The notes beneath the pieces were generated by a model, which saw only the letters and a program-made list of their open reading frames with translations, was not told the DNA's origin and did no database searches. From NCBI GenBank assembly GCA_002345565.1, contig DDVS01000001.1:56712-120711 (forward strand): a DNA stretch of 64,000 nucleotides, given 5' to 3'. Made by a program: the position numbers and the translations under genes. Numbering within the stretch: the stretch's first letter is position 1; the number at the start of each line of letters is the position of its first letter. Below, piece after piece: positions 36,042-44,776 of the stretch. Source of the stretch: Flavobacteriales bacterium UBA2306 (GTDB taxonomy: Bacteria; Bacteroidota; Bacteroidia; Flavobacteriales; Weeksellaceae).

Positions 36042-37061
36042 TTAATTATTAAAATTTAGTTTTATATCATCTACATACATGGTTCCGGTCGCATCGCTGA
36101 GAGCCAGCATAATTCTCATTTTTTTAGAATGTTCCGGGATAGGTAAACTTTTAGAAAATTTTTGCCAATCTTTTGCTTCTGTTACAAAGAAGAGAGGTTC
36201 GTCTTGCGATGTTTTCTGAGTTCCGTTCGTAGTGAATTCTACGATTATTACGGCTTTGTTCCAGTCGTTTTTTCCTTGCTTTATATCTTTGGTCTTTACC
36301 ATTGCGGAAATATCCAAAGTCTTAGAATTGTCCGGAATGTCAAATATCTGATCTACGCCTGTCCAAGTTTGGGTCTGTGAAGTGATTTTAATACTTTTTT
36401 GACCAGAGAATTTTTCCTCTGTCGTAGTTTCTCCGTTACCTCTCCAGCCTTGTAACCCGTTTTCGAAGTCACCATTGGAAAATAATGCTTTTTCCACAGG
36501 CGAATCATCTGTAAAAACTTTAACTTCGTTTTTTTTGGTTTCAGCTTCTACAATTTTGTTGTAATTTTCTTGAGAAATAGGGGAGATTCTGATGTCGTCA
36601 AAGAAAAAACTTCCTGTGCATTCGGATAAAGCGAGCATCAGTTTTCCAGAACGGTCTTTGTTGATAGGAATGATTTTTTTGACCTGCTGCCAAGGTGAAT
36701 TTCCATCTAAAGATATGATGCTTTCCCCCTTTCCATTGATTTCTACAATTATTACAGCTTTGTTCCAATCATTCTTTCCTTTTTCTACACTGTCTGTTTT
36801 TACCCAGGCAGATATTTCTATTGCTGCAGTATTTTTTGGAATCGAAAAATTTTGATCAATACCTTTCCATTGTGGAGTAGTATATTCTGTAATATTGCCA
36901 CCTTTGCTGCCTGTTCTTTTATTATAAGGGTCGATTGTCAGGACAATTTCGTTGTTCCAGGATTGAGCATCGTACTCAAAGCTTCCATTACTTATCAGGT
37001 TTTTTTGACCAAAAGTCATTAAGCTTGAAATTGAAAAAATACTTAATACAATTTTTTTCAT
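36042..37061 (-). CDS. Secreted protein with two tandem carbohydrate-binding-like modules
   Basis: The 339-aa protein has a signal peptide (MKKIVLSIFSISSLMTFG) and two similar ~150-residue modules. Each begins SNGSFE/SNGDFE, has ISAWVKTDSVEKGKNDWNK or the equal ISAMVKTKDIKQGKNDWNK, and ends FFFDDIRISP or MYVDDIKLNF. This is the CBM4/CBM22-like jelly-roll pattern. No catalytic domain is attached. I used ATG 37061 rather than an upstream ATG that overlaps the epimerase gene. Likely binds mannan or oligosaccharides at the surface or in the periplasm (inference). Confidence 0.8.
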   Translation of the reverse strand: MKKIVLSIFSISSLMTFGQKNLISNGSFEYDAQSWNNEIVLTIDPYNKRTGSKGGNITEYTTPQWKGIDQNFSIPKNTAAIEISAWVKTDSVEKGKNDWNKAVIIVEINGKGESIISLDGNSPWQQVKKIIPINKDRSGKLMLALSECTGSFFFDDIRISPISQENYNKIVEAETKKNEVKVFTDDSPVEKALFSNGDFENGLQGWRGNGETTTEEKFSGQKSIKITSQTQTWTGVDQIFDIPDNSKTLDISAMVKTKDIKQGKNDWNKAVIIVEFTTNGTQKTSQDEPLFFVTEAKDWQKFSKSLPIPEHSKKMRIMLALSDATGTMYVDDIKLNFNN

Positions 37062-37066
37062 TGATG

Positions 37067-38248
37067 TTATTTTAAACGATTGATCACTTCTATACAAGCC
37101 CTTCCGTTATGATAAGGGCATTTCCAAAAGCCGGCTTTATCTTTTTCTATCTTTTGGTAGTCTTTATCGATTCCCCAAAACCATTCTCCGTACTGATGGT
37201 CAATGATATATTTTTGAGTGAATTCCCAGTTCTTTTCGAAAATATCAAGATATTTTTGTTCATTAGTCAATTGATAAGCATTCACAAAACCAATCCATAG
37301 TTCCGCCTGTGGCCACCAATGTTTTTCTGTGATCAGGTGATTTTCTTGAGGGTCATATTCGTACCAGAGACCTCCATCCTTATCTAGGCCTTCTAATGTT
37401 ACATCTGCCATTTTTACTGCATAATGTTTATAGTTTTTGATAAGATTTTCATCCTCTGAAACTTCTGCGCACCATTGTAATAACCAAGCAGCCTCAATAT
37501 CGTGTCCATAAGAGATAACATCTTTTTTCTCGTTCCAGTTTTCATCGAAAAATAATTTGAGATGCCAGGAATCTTTATCAATAAAATACTCATCGATGGT
37601 TTCTAAAATCCCAATGATATTTTGTCTCAAATCTTCATCTTTCCAAACAAGATATAGGTTTGCAAAAGCTTCAACAATATGAAGGTGAGTGTTCATCGTC
37701 TTCTTCTCATTAGCATCTTTTTTACTGAGACGCATATCTTCTATTTCTTTCCAATCGCTGGTATAAGCTTCAAAATAGCCTTTGTTTTTATTGTCAAAAG
37801 AATATTGCTGAATACTTTTATATAAAGTAATTGCTAATTCCAGAGCTTCCTGATTTTGAGAAATTTTATAAAATTCACTTAGTCCGTAAATCACAAAAGC
37901 CAACGCATAAATCTGGTTTTTTGTATCTCTCGGACTGCCATCTGCATTAATACTCCAATAGATACCTTTTTGATCCGGGTTGTAGAATTTTGTTTTGATG
38001 TCATCGAAAGCTCTTTCTGCTATAGAAAAATATTCAGGTTTCGGTTTTTGTATATAAGCAGCAGAAAATGTCCATAATATCCTTGCGTACATTACAGAGC
38101 CTTTTTCGGCTTGTAAATTTTTGTTTTCAAGACAATCTATTTCCCCGATAAAACCGCCATTGGTCTCATCCAAAGTATTTTGACTCCAATATTTAAGAAT
38201 ATTTTGAAGTTCGATCTCTAATTCTTTTGTGATAGATTCCTTTTGCAT
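37067..38248 (-). CDS. AGE-family epimerase, mannobiose/cellobiose 2-epimerase type
   Basis: The 393-aa cytoplasmic protein begins with an (alpha/alpha)6-barrel pattern, NGGFIGEIDCLENKN, KGSVMYARILWTFSAAY, RDTKNQIYALAFVIYGLSEFY, SYGHDIEAAWLLQWCAE (His), and HWWPQAELWIGF, all typical of cellobiose 2-epimerase. Next to a GH130 phosphorylase it is best read as mannobiose 2-epimerase, converting beta-1,4-mannobiose to 4-O-mannosyl-glucose. The stop is 5 bp before the next gene's start. Confidence 0.9.
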   Translation of the reverse strand: MQKESITKELEIELQNILKYWSQNTLDETNGGFIGEIDCLENKNLQAEKGSVMYARILWTFSAAYIQKPKPEYFSIAERAFDDIKTKFYNPDQKGIYWSINADGSPRDTKNQIYALAFVIYGLSEFYKISQNQEALELAITLYKSIQQYSFDNKNKGYFEAYTSDWKEIEDMRLSKKDANEKKTMNTHLHIVEAFANLYLVWKDEDLRQNIIGILETIDEYFIDKDSWHLKLFFDENWNEKKDVISYGHDIEAAWLLQWCAEVSEDENLIKNYKHYAVKMADVTLEGLDKDGGLWYEYDPQENHLITEKHWWPQAELWIGFVNAYQLTNEQKYLDIFEKNWEFTQKYIIDHQYGEWFWGIDKDYQKIEKDKAGFWKCPYHNGRACIEVINRLK

Positions 38249-38260
38249 TGTTTTTAGATT

Positions 38261-38290
38261 AAACCTTCGAGAAAAAATCCTCGAAGGTTT
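38261..38290. repeat. Intra-operon hairpin between epimerase and GH130
   Basis: AAACCTTCGAG (38261-38271) and its complement (38280-38290) form a perfect 11-bp stem with an 8-nt loop. No long T tract in the minus-strand direction, so a full terminator is doubtful; mRNA processing or stability is possible. Confidence 0.5.
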
Positions 38291-38311
38291 TTGAAAATAA
38301 TAGAGAAAAAA

Positions 38312-39490
38312 TTATAATTGTTTATTGTTATCTACAATTCCGATAATCGTTTGAACGGAATCGTAGGATGTAAATTTATCTTCTGCTGTGTTGATACAGT
38401 AATCTACAAGCTGATCTACAGACGAAACTGCAACATGCATTCTTGTATCGGAAGATGCGTAATATATAAAGACTTTACCATCTTCATCAGCAATCCAGCC
38501 GTTGGAAAACAAAACATTGGAAACATCGCCAATTCTTTCTATGCCTTCCGGAGCCATAAAATAACCTGCCGGCTTGTAAGTTACTTTTCCTAAGTCATTC
38601 AAGTCTGTCATAAACATATACAATACATAACGTAGTCCTGCAGCTGTGTTGCGAACACCATGAGCCAAATGCAACCATCCTTTTTCTGTTTTGATAGGAG
38701 CGGGGCCAAGTCCATTTTTCAGCTCATAAACCGTGTGGTAAGTTTTTCCATATATGATATGTTCACCTTCTACAATAGGATTTTCCATATTTGTAACATA
38801 GCCAAGTCCAATTCCGCCACCTGCACCAACATCGATGAAACCATCTTGTGGACGTGTGTAAAGTGCATATTTCCCTTCCACAAATTCCGGGTGGAGAACT
38901 ACGTTTCTCTGCTGTCCTGTGTTGGAAATCAAATCAGGTAATCTTTCCCAGTTGATAAGGTCTTTTGTTCTTACGATACCAGCATTGGCTATTGCCATAG
39001 AAGTATCACCTTTTGGAGCATTCGGATCTTTTCTTTCTGTACAGAAAATCCCGTAAATATAGCCGTCTTCATGTTGAATAAGACGCATGTCATAGGCGTT
39101 GGTGTCCGGATGACCTTCAATTTGAGGAATTACGATAGGTTTTTCCCAGAATCTGAAATTATCAATACCATTTGGGGATTCTGCAATTGCGAAAAATGAT
39201 TTTCGGTCATATCCTTCGACTCTTACAGCCAGTAGATACTTGTCGTTCCATTTCATAGCTCCAGCATTGAAAGCTGCATTGATACCGAACCTTTCCATAA
39301 GAAAAGGATTTTTTTCTGCATCAAAATCGTATCTCCATTCCAATGGTGCGTGGGCTGCTGTCACTACAGGATTCTGGTATCTTGTAAAAATTCCGTTTCC
39401 GGCCTCTGCAACAGGAGAATTAGTTTTTTTTATTAATGTTTCAAATTCTTCCTTTACAACATTCAGACGTTGACTGAATAATTCACTCAT
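38312..39490 (-). CDS. 4-O-beta-D-mannosyl-D-glucose phosphorylase, GH130
   Basis: The 392-aa protein has the five-bladed propeller pattern with NAYDMRLIQHEDGYIYG (catalytic Asp region), RNVVLHPEFVEGKYALYTRP, and IYYASSDTRMHVA. It matches the GH130 subfamily acting on mannosyl-glucose, with the expected length (~390). It would yield mannose-1-phosphate and glucose in the cytoplasm. It follows the epimerase and precedes the GPH transporter, the usual mannobiose pathway order. Confidence 0.93.
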   Translation of the reverse strand: MSELFSQRLNVVKEEFETLIKKTNSPVAEAGNGIFTRYQNPVVTAAHAPLEWRYDFDAEKNPFLMERFGINAAFNAGAMKWNDKYLLAVRVEGYDRKSFFAIAESPNGIDNFRFWEKPIVIPQIEGHPDTNAYDMRLIQHEDGYIYGIFCTERKDPNAPKGDTSMAIANAGIVRTKDLINWERLPDLISNTGQQRNVVLHPEFVEGKYALYTRPQDGFIDVGAGGGIGLGYVTNMENPIVEGEHIIYGKTYHTVYELKNGLGPAPIKTEKGWLHLAHGVRNTAAGLRYVLYMFMTDLNDLGKVTYKPAGYFMAPEGIERIGDVSNVLFSNGWIADEDGKVFIYYASSDTRMHVAVSSVDQLVDYCINTAEDKFTSYDSVQTIIGIVDNNKQL

Positions 39491-39517
39491 TTTATTGTAA
39501 TTTAAATATTAATTTTA

Positions 39518-40948
39518 TTATTGATTGTTTTGTCTTTTGGCTTCAAGCTGCTGAGTGATCTCTTTTACTTTTTTATCTGATAATGGATAGAAAAGCATTC
39601 CAATGAAAGCTAAAACGCAACACACCGCAGGTAAAATACTGATCATGATTCTTTCCCCGAAAATTGTTTCGGCACTCTGCTCCAAAGCATCCGGGACATA
39701 ATTGAAAATTGCCAAGATCCATCCACTCAATGCTGCCCCAAGTGCCCAACCTAATTTTTGAGACATAGATGATGATGAGAAGATCAGACCTGTTGCCCTT
39801 CTTCCTGTTAATAGTTCCTGATGGTCCACTATATCCGCAAACATAGACCACAACAGAGGCAATACATAGCCTGCAAACATTGATATTATAAATTGTAAAA
39901 AGAATATGACAGGCAGATTATTTGGTATGAAATAGAAGATCACACTGAAGATACCAGCAAGTAAAATGGAGATCATATAAGTTTTTTTCTTGCCATATTT
40001 TGCGGAAATACTCGGAGCAGCTATTACACCGATCAGATTGGCAGCTTGCCCGATTAAGAAGTAAATAGTTGTAATATCCCATCCGGTTCCCGCCATTTTG
40101 TAATTTGCCTTTACATAGTCTCGAAAATAATAGATTGCAACACTATCTCTAACTGCATTGAAGAGTAGAGCCGCCAAACCTGTTCCTACCAATATCCACC
40201 ACGGTGTATTACGGAAAAGATTATTAAGATCTGTTTTTATAGACGTGTTATCTTCTGTTTCTATTTGCGTTACGCGCTCTCTTGTCCAGCTAAAGCATAA
40301 AAAGAAAAGAATAACGCATAGTATGCCAATAACTCCAACTCCAAAAGACCATGCAATCGCAGATGTACTGATTGAACTTTCTACAGCTTGTTGAGTTTTT
40401 TCATAGTTTTCTGAATCAAATGTTTTTGCAAAAAAATCAATTAATGGCTGTAATAACATAAATGTTACAAAGCTTCCAATGAATGCAAACGACATTCTGT
40501 ATGACGAAAGTGAATTTCTCTCTTCAGGATTTGAAGAAATTGAACCAAGGAGCGATGCGTAAGGAACATTGATCAAAGAATAAACTATCATCATCAAAGA
40601 ATAGGTGATGTATGCATATATCAATTTACCGGAACTTCCAAAGTCTGGAACATAGAACGTAATGACTCCCATCACAGCAAAAGGAATTGCAAACCAAAGC
40701 AGGTAAGGTCTATATTTTCCCCATTTAGATTTGGTTCTGTCCGCGGCAATTCCTACGAAGACATCAAAAACAGAATCCCATAATCTTGCAATAAGAAACA
40801 TTGTTCCTGCAGCTGCGGCAGTGATTCCAAAAACATCGGTGTAAAAGAAGAGAGAATACATCCCGAATATTTTCCAGAACATAGACGATGCTGCATCCCC
40901 GAAACCATATCCGATTTTCTCTTTTAAAGTGATTTTATTTTGATTCAT
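39518..40948 (-). CDS. GPH-family sugar:cation symporter (MFS)
   Basis: The 476-aa membrane protein has 11-12 hydrophobic helices and the GPH signature start KEKIGYGFGDAASSMFWK, with RLWDSVFDVFVGIAADRTKSKWGKYRPYLLW between helices 2 and 3. It would carry disaccharides such as mannobiose or galactose-containing sugars across the inner membrane. It lies between the GH130 gene and the second GH26 gene. Confidence 0.93.
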   Translation of the reverse strand: MNQNKITLKEKIGYGFGDAASSMFWKIFGMYSLFFYTDVFGITAAAAGTMFLIARLWDSVFDVFVGIAADRTKSKWGKYRPYLLWFAIPFAVMGVITFYVPDFGSSGKLIYAYITYSLMMIVYSLINVPYASLLGSISSNPEERNSLSSYRMSFAFIGSFVTFMLLQPLIDFFAKTFDSENYEKTQQAVESSISTSAIAWSFGVGVIGILCVILFFLCFSWTRERVTQIETEDNTSIKTDLNNLFRNTPWWILVGTGLAALLFNAVRDSVAIYYFRDYVKANYKMAGTGWDITTIYFLIGQAANLIGVIAAPSISAKYGKKKTYMISILLAGIFSVIFYFIPNNLPVIFFLQFIISMFAGYVLPLLWSMFADIVDHQELLTGRRATGLIFSSSSMSQKLGWALGAALSGWILAIFNYVPDALEQSAETIFGERIMISILPAVCCVLAFIGMLFYPLSDKKVKEITQQLEAKRQNNQ

Positions 40949-40965
40949 TTTATCGTTGAAAAAGT

Positions 40966-42096
40966 TTATTTATAAATATTTGTCCATTGAATATCTTTCA
41001 GGAATAATGTTTTTTCATCATCATGAAAGTTTTTGAAATCCTGTTCATTAGGATGACCTTTGTAGGGTACATAATAATGCATCTTGTTCTCATGATTCAG
41101 TCCATGATTTCTCCATGCCAAAACATATGAGATCTTGTATAGTCCGATAGCTTCCATCAAAGTTTTTGTCCAAAACTGGTTGTAAGGTATTTCTTCGTAG
41201 CCGGTTTCTGCCAATGCTGGAATCTTGTGATGTTCTTTTGCTATCTCACCCATGATCTTGAACTGTTTTTGACTTTGCTCTACAAAAGAATTATCTTGAA
41301 CAGGATTGTTATATACATATTTGTCAAAACTTATCATGTCAACAAACGCATCACCGGGATAAAATTCTAAGAATTCTTCTTTTGTATTGAAATCAGATGT
41401 ATTATAAATCCAGATCAGATTATTTACTTTCTTATTATTGATCAGATAATCATAAGTGAAGATCCATAGTTTTTTATAATCCTCCGGGCTGCAGTTTCCT
41501 TTTCCCCACCAGAACCAATCGCCTGTAAGCTCATGATAAGGACGAAAAAGGATAGGTACGTTTTTTCCATCTTTCCCTTTGATACTACTTAAATATTTTG
41601 CGATTTTATCCAGCCAACTTTTGTACAGCGAATGTTTCTCTGCGCCAGGTAAAATTACTTTTATACTTTCTTTGGTATTGTCCCAAGCATCTTTTCCTGT
41701 TTTTGGGTTAGAAGTATGCCAACTGAGTGTATTGATGCCTCCCATATTATAGACGTCTTCCATCATTTTCTTCATTTCTTTAAAACTGAAAAAATCAATT
41801 GGTCCATTTTTTTTGTTCTCAAAATGAATCAGGTCCCAGCCAAAAACAGCAGGATAATCGCCGGCAGTTTCTTTGACATCACTTCTTCCTTCTTGCATTC
41901 GCCAGTTAACACCATAGCCCAGATCGTCCTGATGCCCAAACATAATCCCTTTGTCCAATAATATCCAAAGGTTTTTATACAGGTTTTGAGTCTCTTTGGT
42001 AGCGTTTTTATTCACTAAAACTTTTGTTTGAGCAGAAAACAGACCTCCAAAAAAGAATATGTATAAAAAGTATTTTATGTTAGATGGAGAATACAT
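40966..42096 (-). CDS. Beta-mannanase, GH26 (second)
   Basis: The 376-aa protein has a signal-like start (FLYIFFFGGLFSAQ), then GIMFGHQDDLGYG, LSWHTSNP, acid/base RPYHELTGDWFWWG and nucleophile IPALAETGYEEIP. It is a second, distinct GH26 with ~50% similarity by eye to the 33203 enzyme. It starts directly at the stop of the GH5 gene (no gap). Two GH26 with different subsites may act on mannan and on mannobiose or galactomannan. Confidence 0.92.
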   Translation of the reverse strand: MYSPSNIKYFLYIFFFGGLFSAQTKVLVNKNATKETQNLYKNLWILLDKGIMFGHQDDLGYGVNWRMQEGRSDVKETAGDYPAVFGWDLIHFENKKNGPIDFFSFKEMKKMMEDVYNMGGINTLSWHTSNPKTGKDAWDNTKESIKVILPGAEKHSLYKSWLDKIAKYLSSIKGKDGKNVPILFRPYHELTGDWFWWGKGNCSPEDYKKLWIFTYDYLINNKKVNNLIWIYNTSDFNTKEEFLEFYPGDAFVDMISFDKYVYNNPVQDNSFVEQSQKQFKIMGEIAKEHHKIPALAETGYEEIPYNQFWTKTLMEAIGLYKISYVLAWRNHGLNHENKMHYYVPYKGHPNEQDFKNFHDDEKTLFLKDIQWTNIYK

Positions 42097-43386
42097 TTAT
42101 TTGATTTCTTGTGAATAGGTTTTTATAATGTCCCAAGTAGTTTTGTCTGAGTTGAAAACAGCGTTCAGTCCTTGTTCTTCCATTGGTGGGTCGCCCATAT
42201 AATCATCTCCCATTTTCCAATATATTTGTCCGGGAATTGGTTTGGAAACACCTCCAAATGCCCAAAAAGCCGTTCCTCCAAAACTTCCGTTTTTGTCTTT
42301 ATTGGTTTTCCAAAGCTTGAAAATGGCATCGTAATATCGATCTCTTAAAGTCGTTGTGCTATTGATGTCAAATGAATGATGATCTCTCGGAAATCCAAAT
42401 TCTTCCAAAACCAATGGTTTATTAAGTTCATCGGCTATTTGTATATGTTTGTTAATATATTCTAATGTTTTGTTTTTTGCATTTTCAAAGCCCTCATCCA
42501 TTTTGTTTTTATCAAACCAGCCCCAGTTTTTTGGCCAGATATGAATGGTGAGATAATCAATGTTTTTATCAGCATGGTTTTCTTTGTAGAGGGGCATATC
42601 TTCAGTTCCCATTTCACCCTCGCTTCCTGTTGTAACCAGGTGATTTTTGTCTAATGATTTGATAAACGAAGCTGTTTCAGAAATGAATTTTTTATAATCC
42701 TCATTAGCAACTGGTCTCATTGGTCTTGGTTCGTTCGCTATTTCCCAAGCCATTAGAGTAGTATCATCAACATATTTTTTTCCAGTAATTGTGTTTTTAC
42801 GAGTGATGATATTTTTAACTTGCTGATAATATTGAGCTTTGCATTCGGTACAAGAATAGAATTTTGAAGTATAATCACGAAGTTCATCCCAATTGAGAGC
42901 TCGTTTCAGTGTCTCATCATCAATTTTGCCGTTCCAATTGAGATATTGAAGCCAACCTCCGCTCCATTCCCAATTGTTGGATAAGAAAAGTACAACTTTT
43001 ATGTTTCTTTTTCCAGCTTCTGACATTAGAAAGTCCAATCCCTTTAGATTTTCATCACTGAATTTCCCTGCTTCCGGTTGATAGCTTGGTTCTACGCGAT
43101 TCACCCCGTTGATTTTTCCAGCTCCTTCTACACCAGCTAAGACACGTATGTTTTTAACATTATTATCTTTCAGAAAATCCAATTCTTTTTTTAGTCTGTC
43201 GATTCCTTTTTTTTGATTTTTTTCCAAACCAAGATAGGAAGCGTACCAAAAATTGGTTCCAACAAAGTAATAAGCTTTGTTTTTATACACAAACTGATTT
43301 TGTTTAACACTTACAAACTTTTGTGCAAAACTCAAACTTAACAAGTGTACTAGAAATAATAACAATGTTTTTTTGAAAACAGTCAT
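42097..43386 (-). CDS. Endo-beta-mannanase, GH5
   Basis: The 429-aa secreted protein (signal MTVFKKTLLLFLVHLLSLSFAQ) has WQYNGTN-like FVGTNFWYASYLG, IRVLAGVEG, acid/base WEIANEPRPM, HIWPKNWGWFDK, and nucleophile LVLEEFGFPRDH, the pattern of GH5_7 mannanases. It is the first gene of the minus-strand arm, with a TAATTTTG box at 43437-43430 about 45 bp upstream. Full length. Confidence 0.92.
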   Translation of the reverse strand: MTVFKKTLLLFLVHLLSLSFAQKFVSVKQNQFVYKNKAYYFVGTNFWYASYLGLEKNQKKGIDRLKKELDFLKDNNVKNIRVLAGVEGAGKINGVNRVEPSYQPEAGKFSDENLKGLDFLMSEAGKRNIKVVLFLSNNWEWSGGWLQYLNWNGKIDDETLKRALNWDELRDYTSKFYSCTECKAQYYQQVKNIITRKNTITGKKYVDDTTLMAWEIANEPRPMRPVANEDYKKFISETASFIKSLDKNHLVTTGSEGEMGTEDMPLYKENHADKNIDYLTIHIWPKNWGWFDKNKMDEGFENAKNKTLEYINKHIQIADELNKPLVLEEFGFPRDHHSFDINSTTTLRDRYYDAIFKLWKTNKDKNGSFGGTAFWAFGGVSKPIPGQIYWKMGDDYMGDPPMEEQGLNAVFNSDKTTWDIIKTYSQEIK

Positions 43387-43429
43387 TCGATAGAATTTTT
43401 TATTAAATGTATTAACATTTAGTTAATGC

Positions 43430-43437
43430 CAAAATTA
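43430..43437 (-). promoter_or_regulatory. Likely -7 box for the minus-strand mannan arm
   Basis: On the minus strand the sequence reads TAATTTTG, matching TAnnTTTG, 44 bp upstream of the GH5 start codon. It lies in the divergent region shared with the AraC gene. Confidence 0.55.
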
Positions 43438-43542
43438 TTTATGTATGTTTGTATAGTGTAATGTTATTTTGTCATTTTTATGTGTGAAAAAGACAAGTTT
43501 TTTATAAAGTATTGTTTTGTAAAACATTAAATCCGATATAAT

Positions 43543-44421
43543 ATGGACAAAAATTCAACTATTCTTAGGGAGATTGCTACTATTTCTCCAGATGAGACTT
43601 TCTTGGTGTTTGATAGGGTTAAGAAAAACTTCGATTTTCCTATCCATTATCATCCGGAAATTGAGATTAATTTTATTTCCAAAGGCAAGGGGAATAAAAG
43701 AATTGTTGGTGATCATGTTGGAGAGATTGATGATTTGGAACTTGTTATGGTAGGGGCGTTTTTGCCACATTGCTGGGATAATTACAAAGGGAAATCCAAG
43801 AAGATCCATGAGATCACTGTGCAGTTCAATCAGGATTTTTTTGATTCTTCACTGATGAAAAGAAGGATCATGAAGCCTATCAATGATCTTGTTAAGCTGT
43901 CTATAAGAGGGGTTCTTTTTTCAAAAGAAACAGCGCAACGATTGAAGGATAATTTTTTAGGATTGTCAAAGAAGAATAGCTTTGAAGCTTTCATGGAGAT
44001 GATGTTTATTCTGCATGAATTGGCGATTGCAGAGGATAAAACTATTTTGTCATCATATAGTATAGAACAGGAGACTTTTGTAGATAACGACAGTATGAAA
44101 GTTGTTCATGATTATGTACATAATAATTTTGAAAAAAAGATCAGTCTGGAAGAAGTTGCCCAACTTGTGAATATGAGCATTGTGACTTTTAATCGATATA
44201 TCAAGAAAAGAGCAGGTAAAACTTTTGTTAATTACCTCAATGAGATTCGCGTAGGCTATGCTGCAAGATGGCTTATAGAAAAGGATTTAACGGTATCGGA
44301 GATTGCTTTCGAAGCTGGTTTTAATAATATTGCAAACTTTAATAAGATTTTCAAGTCTATTCAGAAATCGACACCTAGTGAATTCAAAGCGAAATTTAAT
44401 GGGGTTAAAAAAGTGCAATAG
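43543..44421 (+). CDS. AraC-family transcriptional regulator
   Basis: The 292-aa protein has an N-terminal cupin-like sensor (FPIHYHPEIEINFISKGKG, with HYHPE) and two C-terminal helix-turn-helix motifs (ISLEEVAQLVNMS and LTVSEIAFEAGFNNIANFNKIFK). The cupin part would bind a sugar or its derivative. It stands between the divergent arms, so it is the probable regulator of the locus, perhaps induced by mannobiose (inference). Confidence 0.92.
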   Translation: MDKNSTILREIATISPDETFLVFDRVKKNFDFPIHYHPEIEINFISKGKGNKRIVGDHVGEIDDLELVMVGAFLPHCWDNYKGKSKKIHEITVQFNQDFFDSSLMKRRIMKPINDLVKLSIRGVLFSKETAQRLKDNFLGLSKKNSFEAFMEMMFILHELAIAEDKTILSSYSIEQETFVDNDSMKVVHDYVHNNFEKKISLEEVAQLVNMSIVTFNRYIKKRAGKTFVNYLNEIRVGYAARWLIEKDLTVSEIAFEAGFNNIANFNKIFKSIQKSTPSEFKAKFNGVKKVQ

Positions 44422-44776
44422 TTTTGATTTTTTGAAAAATTAACAAATAAGATGGCTTTTTTGTTCTTTTTATTGGTTCTTTTTTATCTTAAAATGATAG
44501 TATATTGATATTTTTTCATCAATTTTTAATTTGGATTTATATAAAATAATAAAATACAATCATATTTTTTATAGTTTATTGTTTTTATTAATATGTTTAT
44601 AATTAGGCGTTTGGAAGTGTTTTTTTATGGTTTATTGTTGTATTGTATAAAAATAACATTTAATAATGACAAAATAATATTAATGTAAACGCGAAGCAAA
44701 ATATAGATTTGCTCATATGTAAACAAATTGTTAATTGAATTTTAATTAACTCCAAAAATTAAACCTTAATTATACC
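44422..44776 (+). promoter_or_regulatory. Long A/T-rich leader with promoter for susCD
   Basis: No gene is present in these 355 bp. TAGATTTG (44704-44711) matches TAnnTTTG and would start the susC transcript about 60 nt before the ATG at 44777. The rest is very A/T-rich without clear repeats. Confidence 0.6.
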
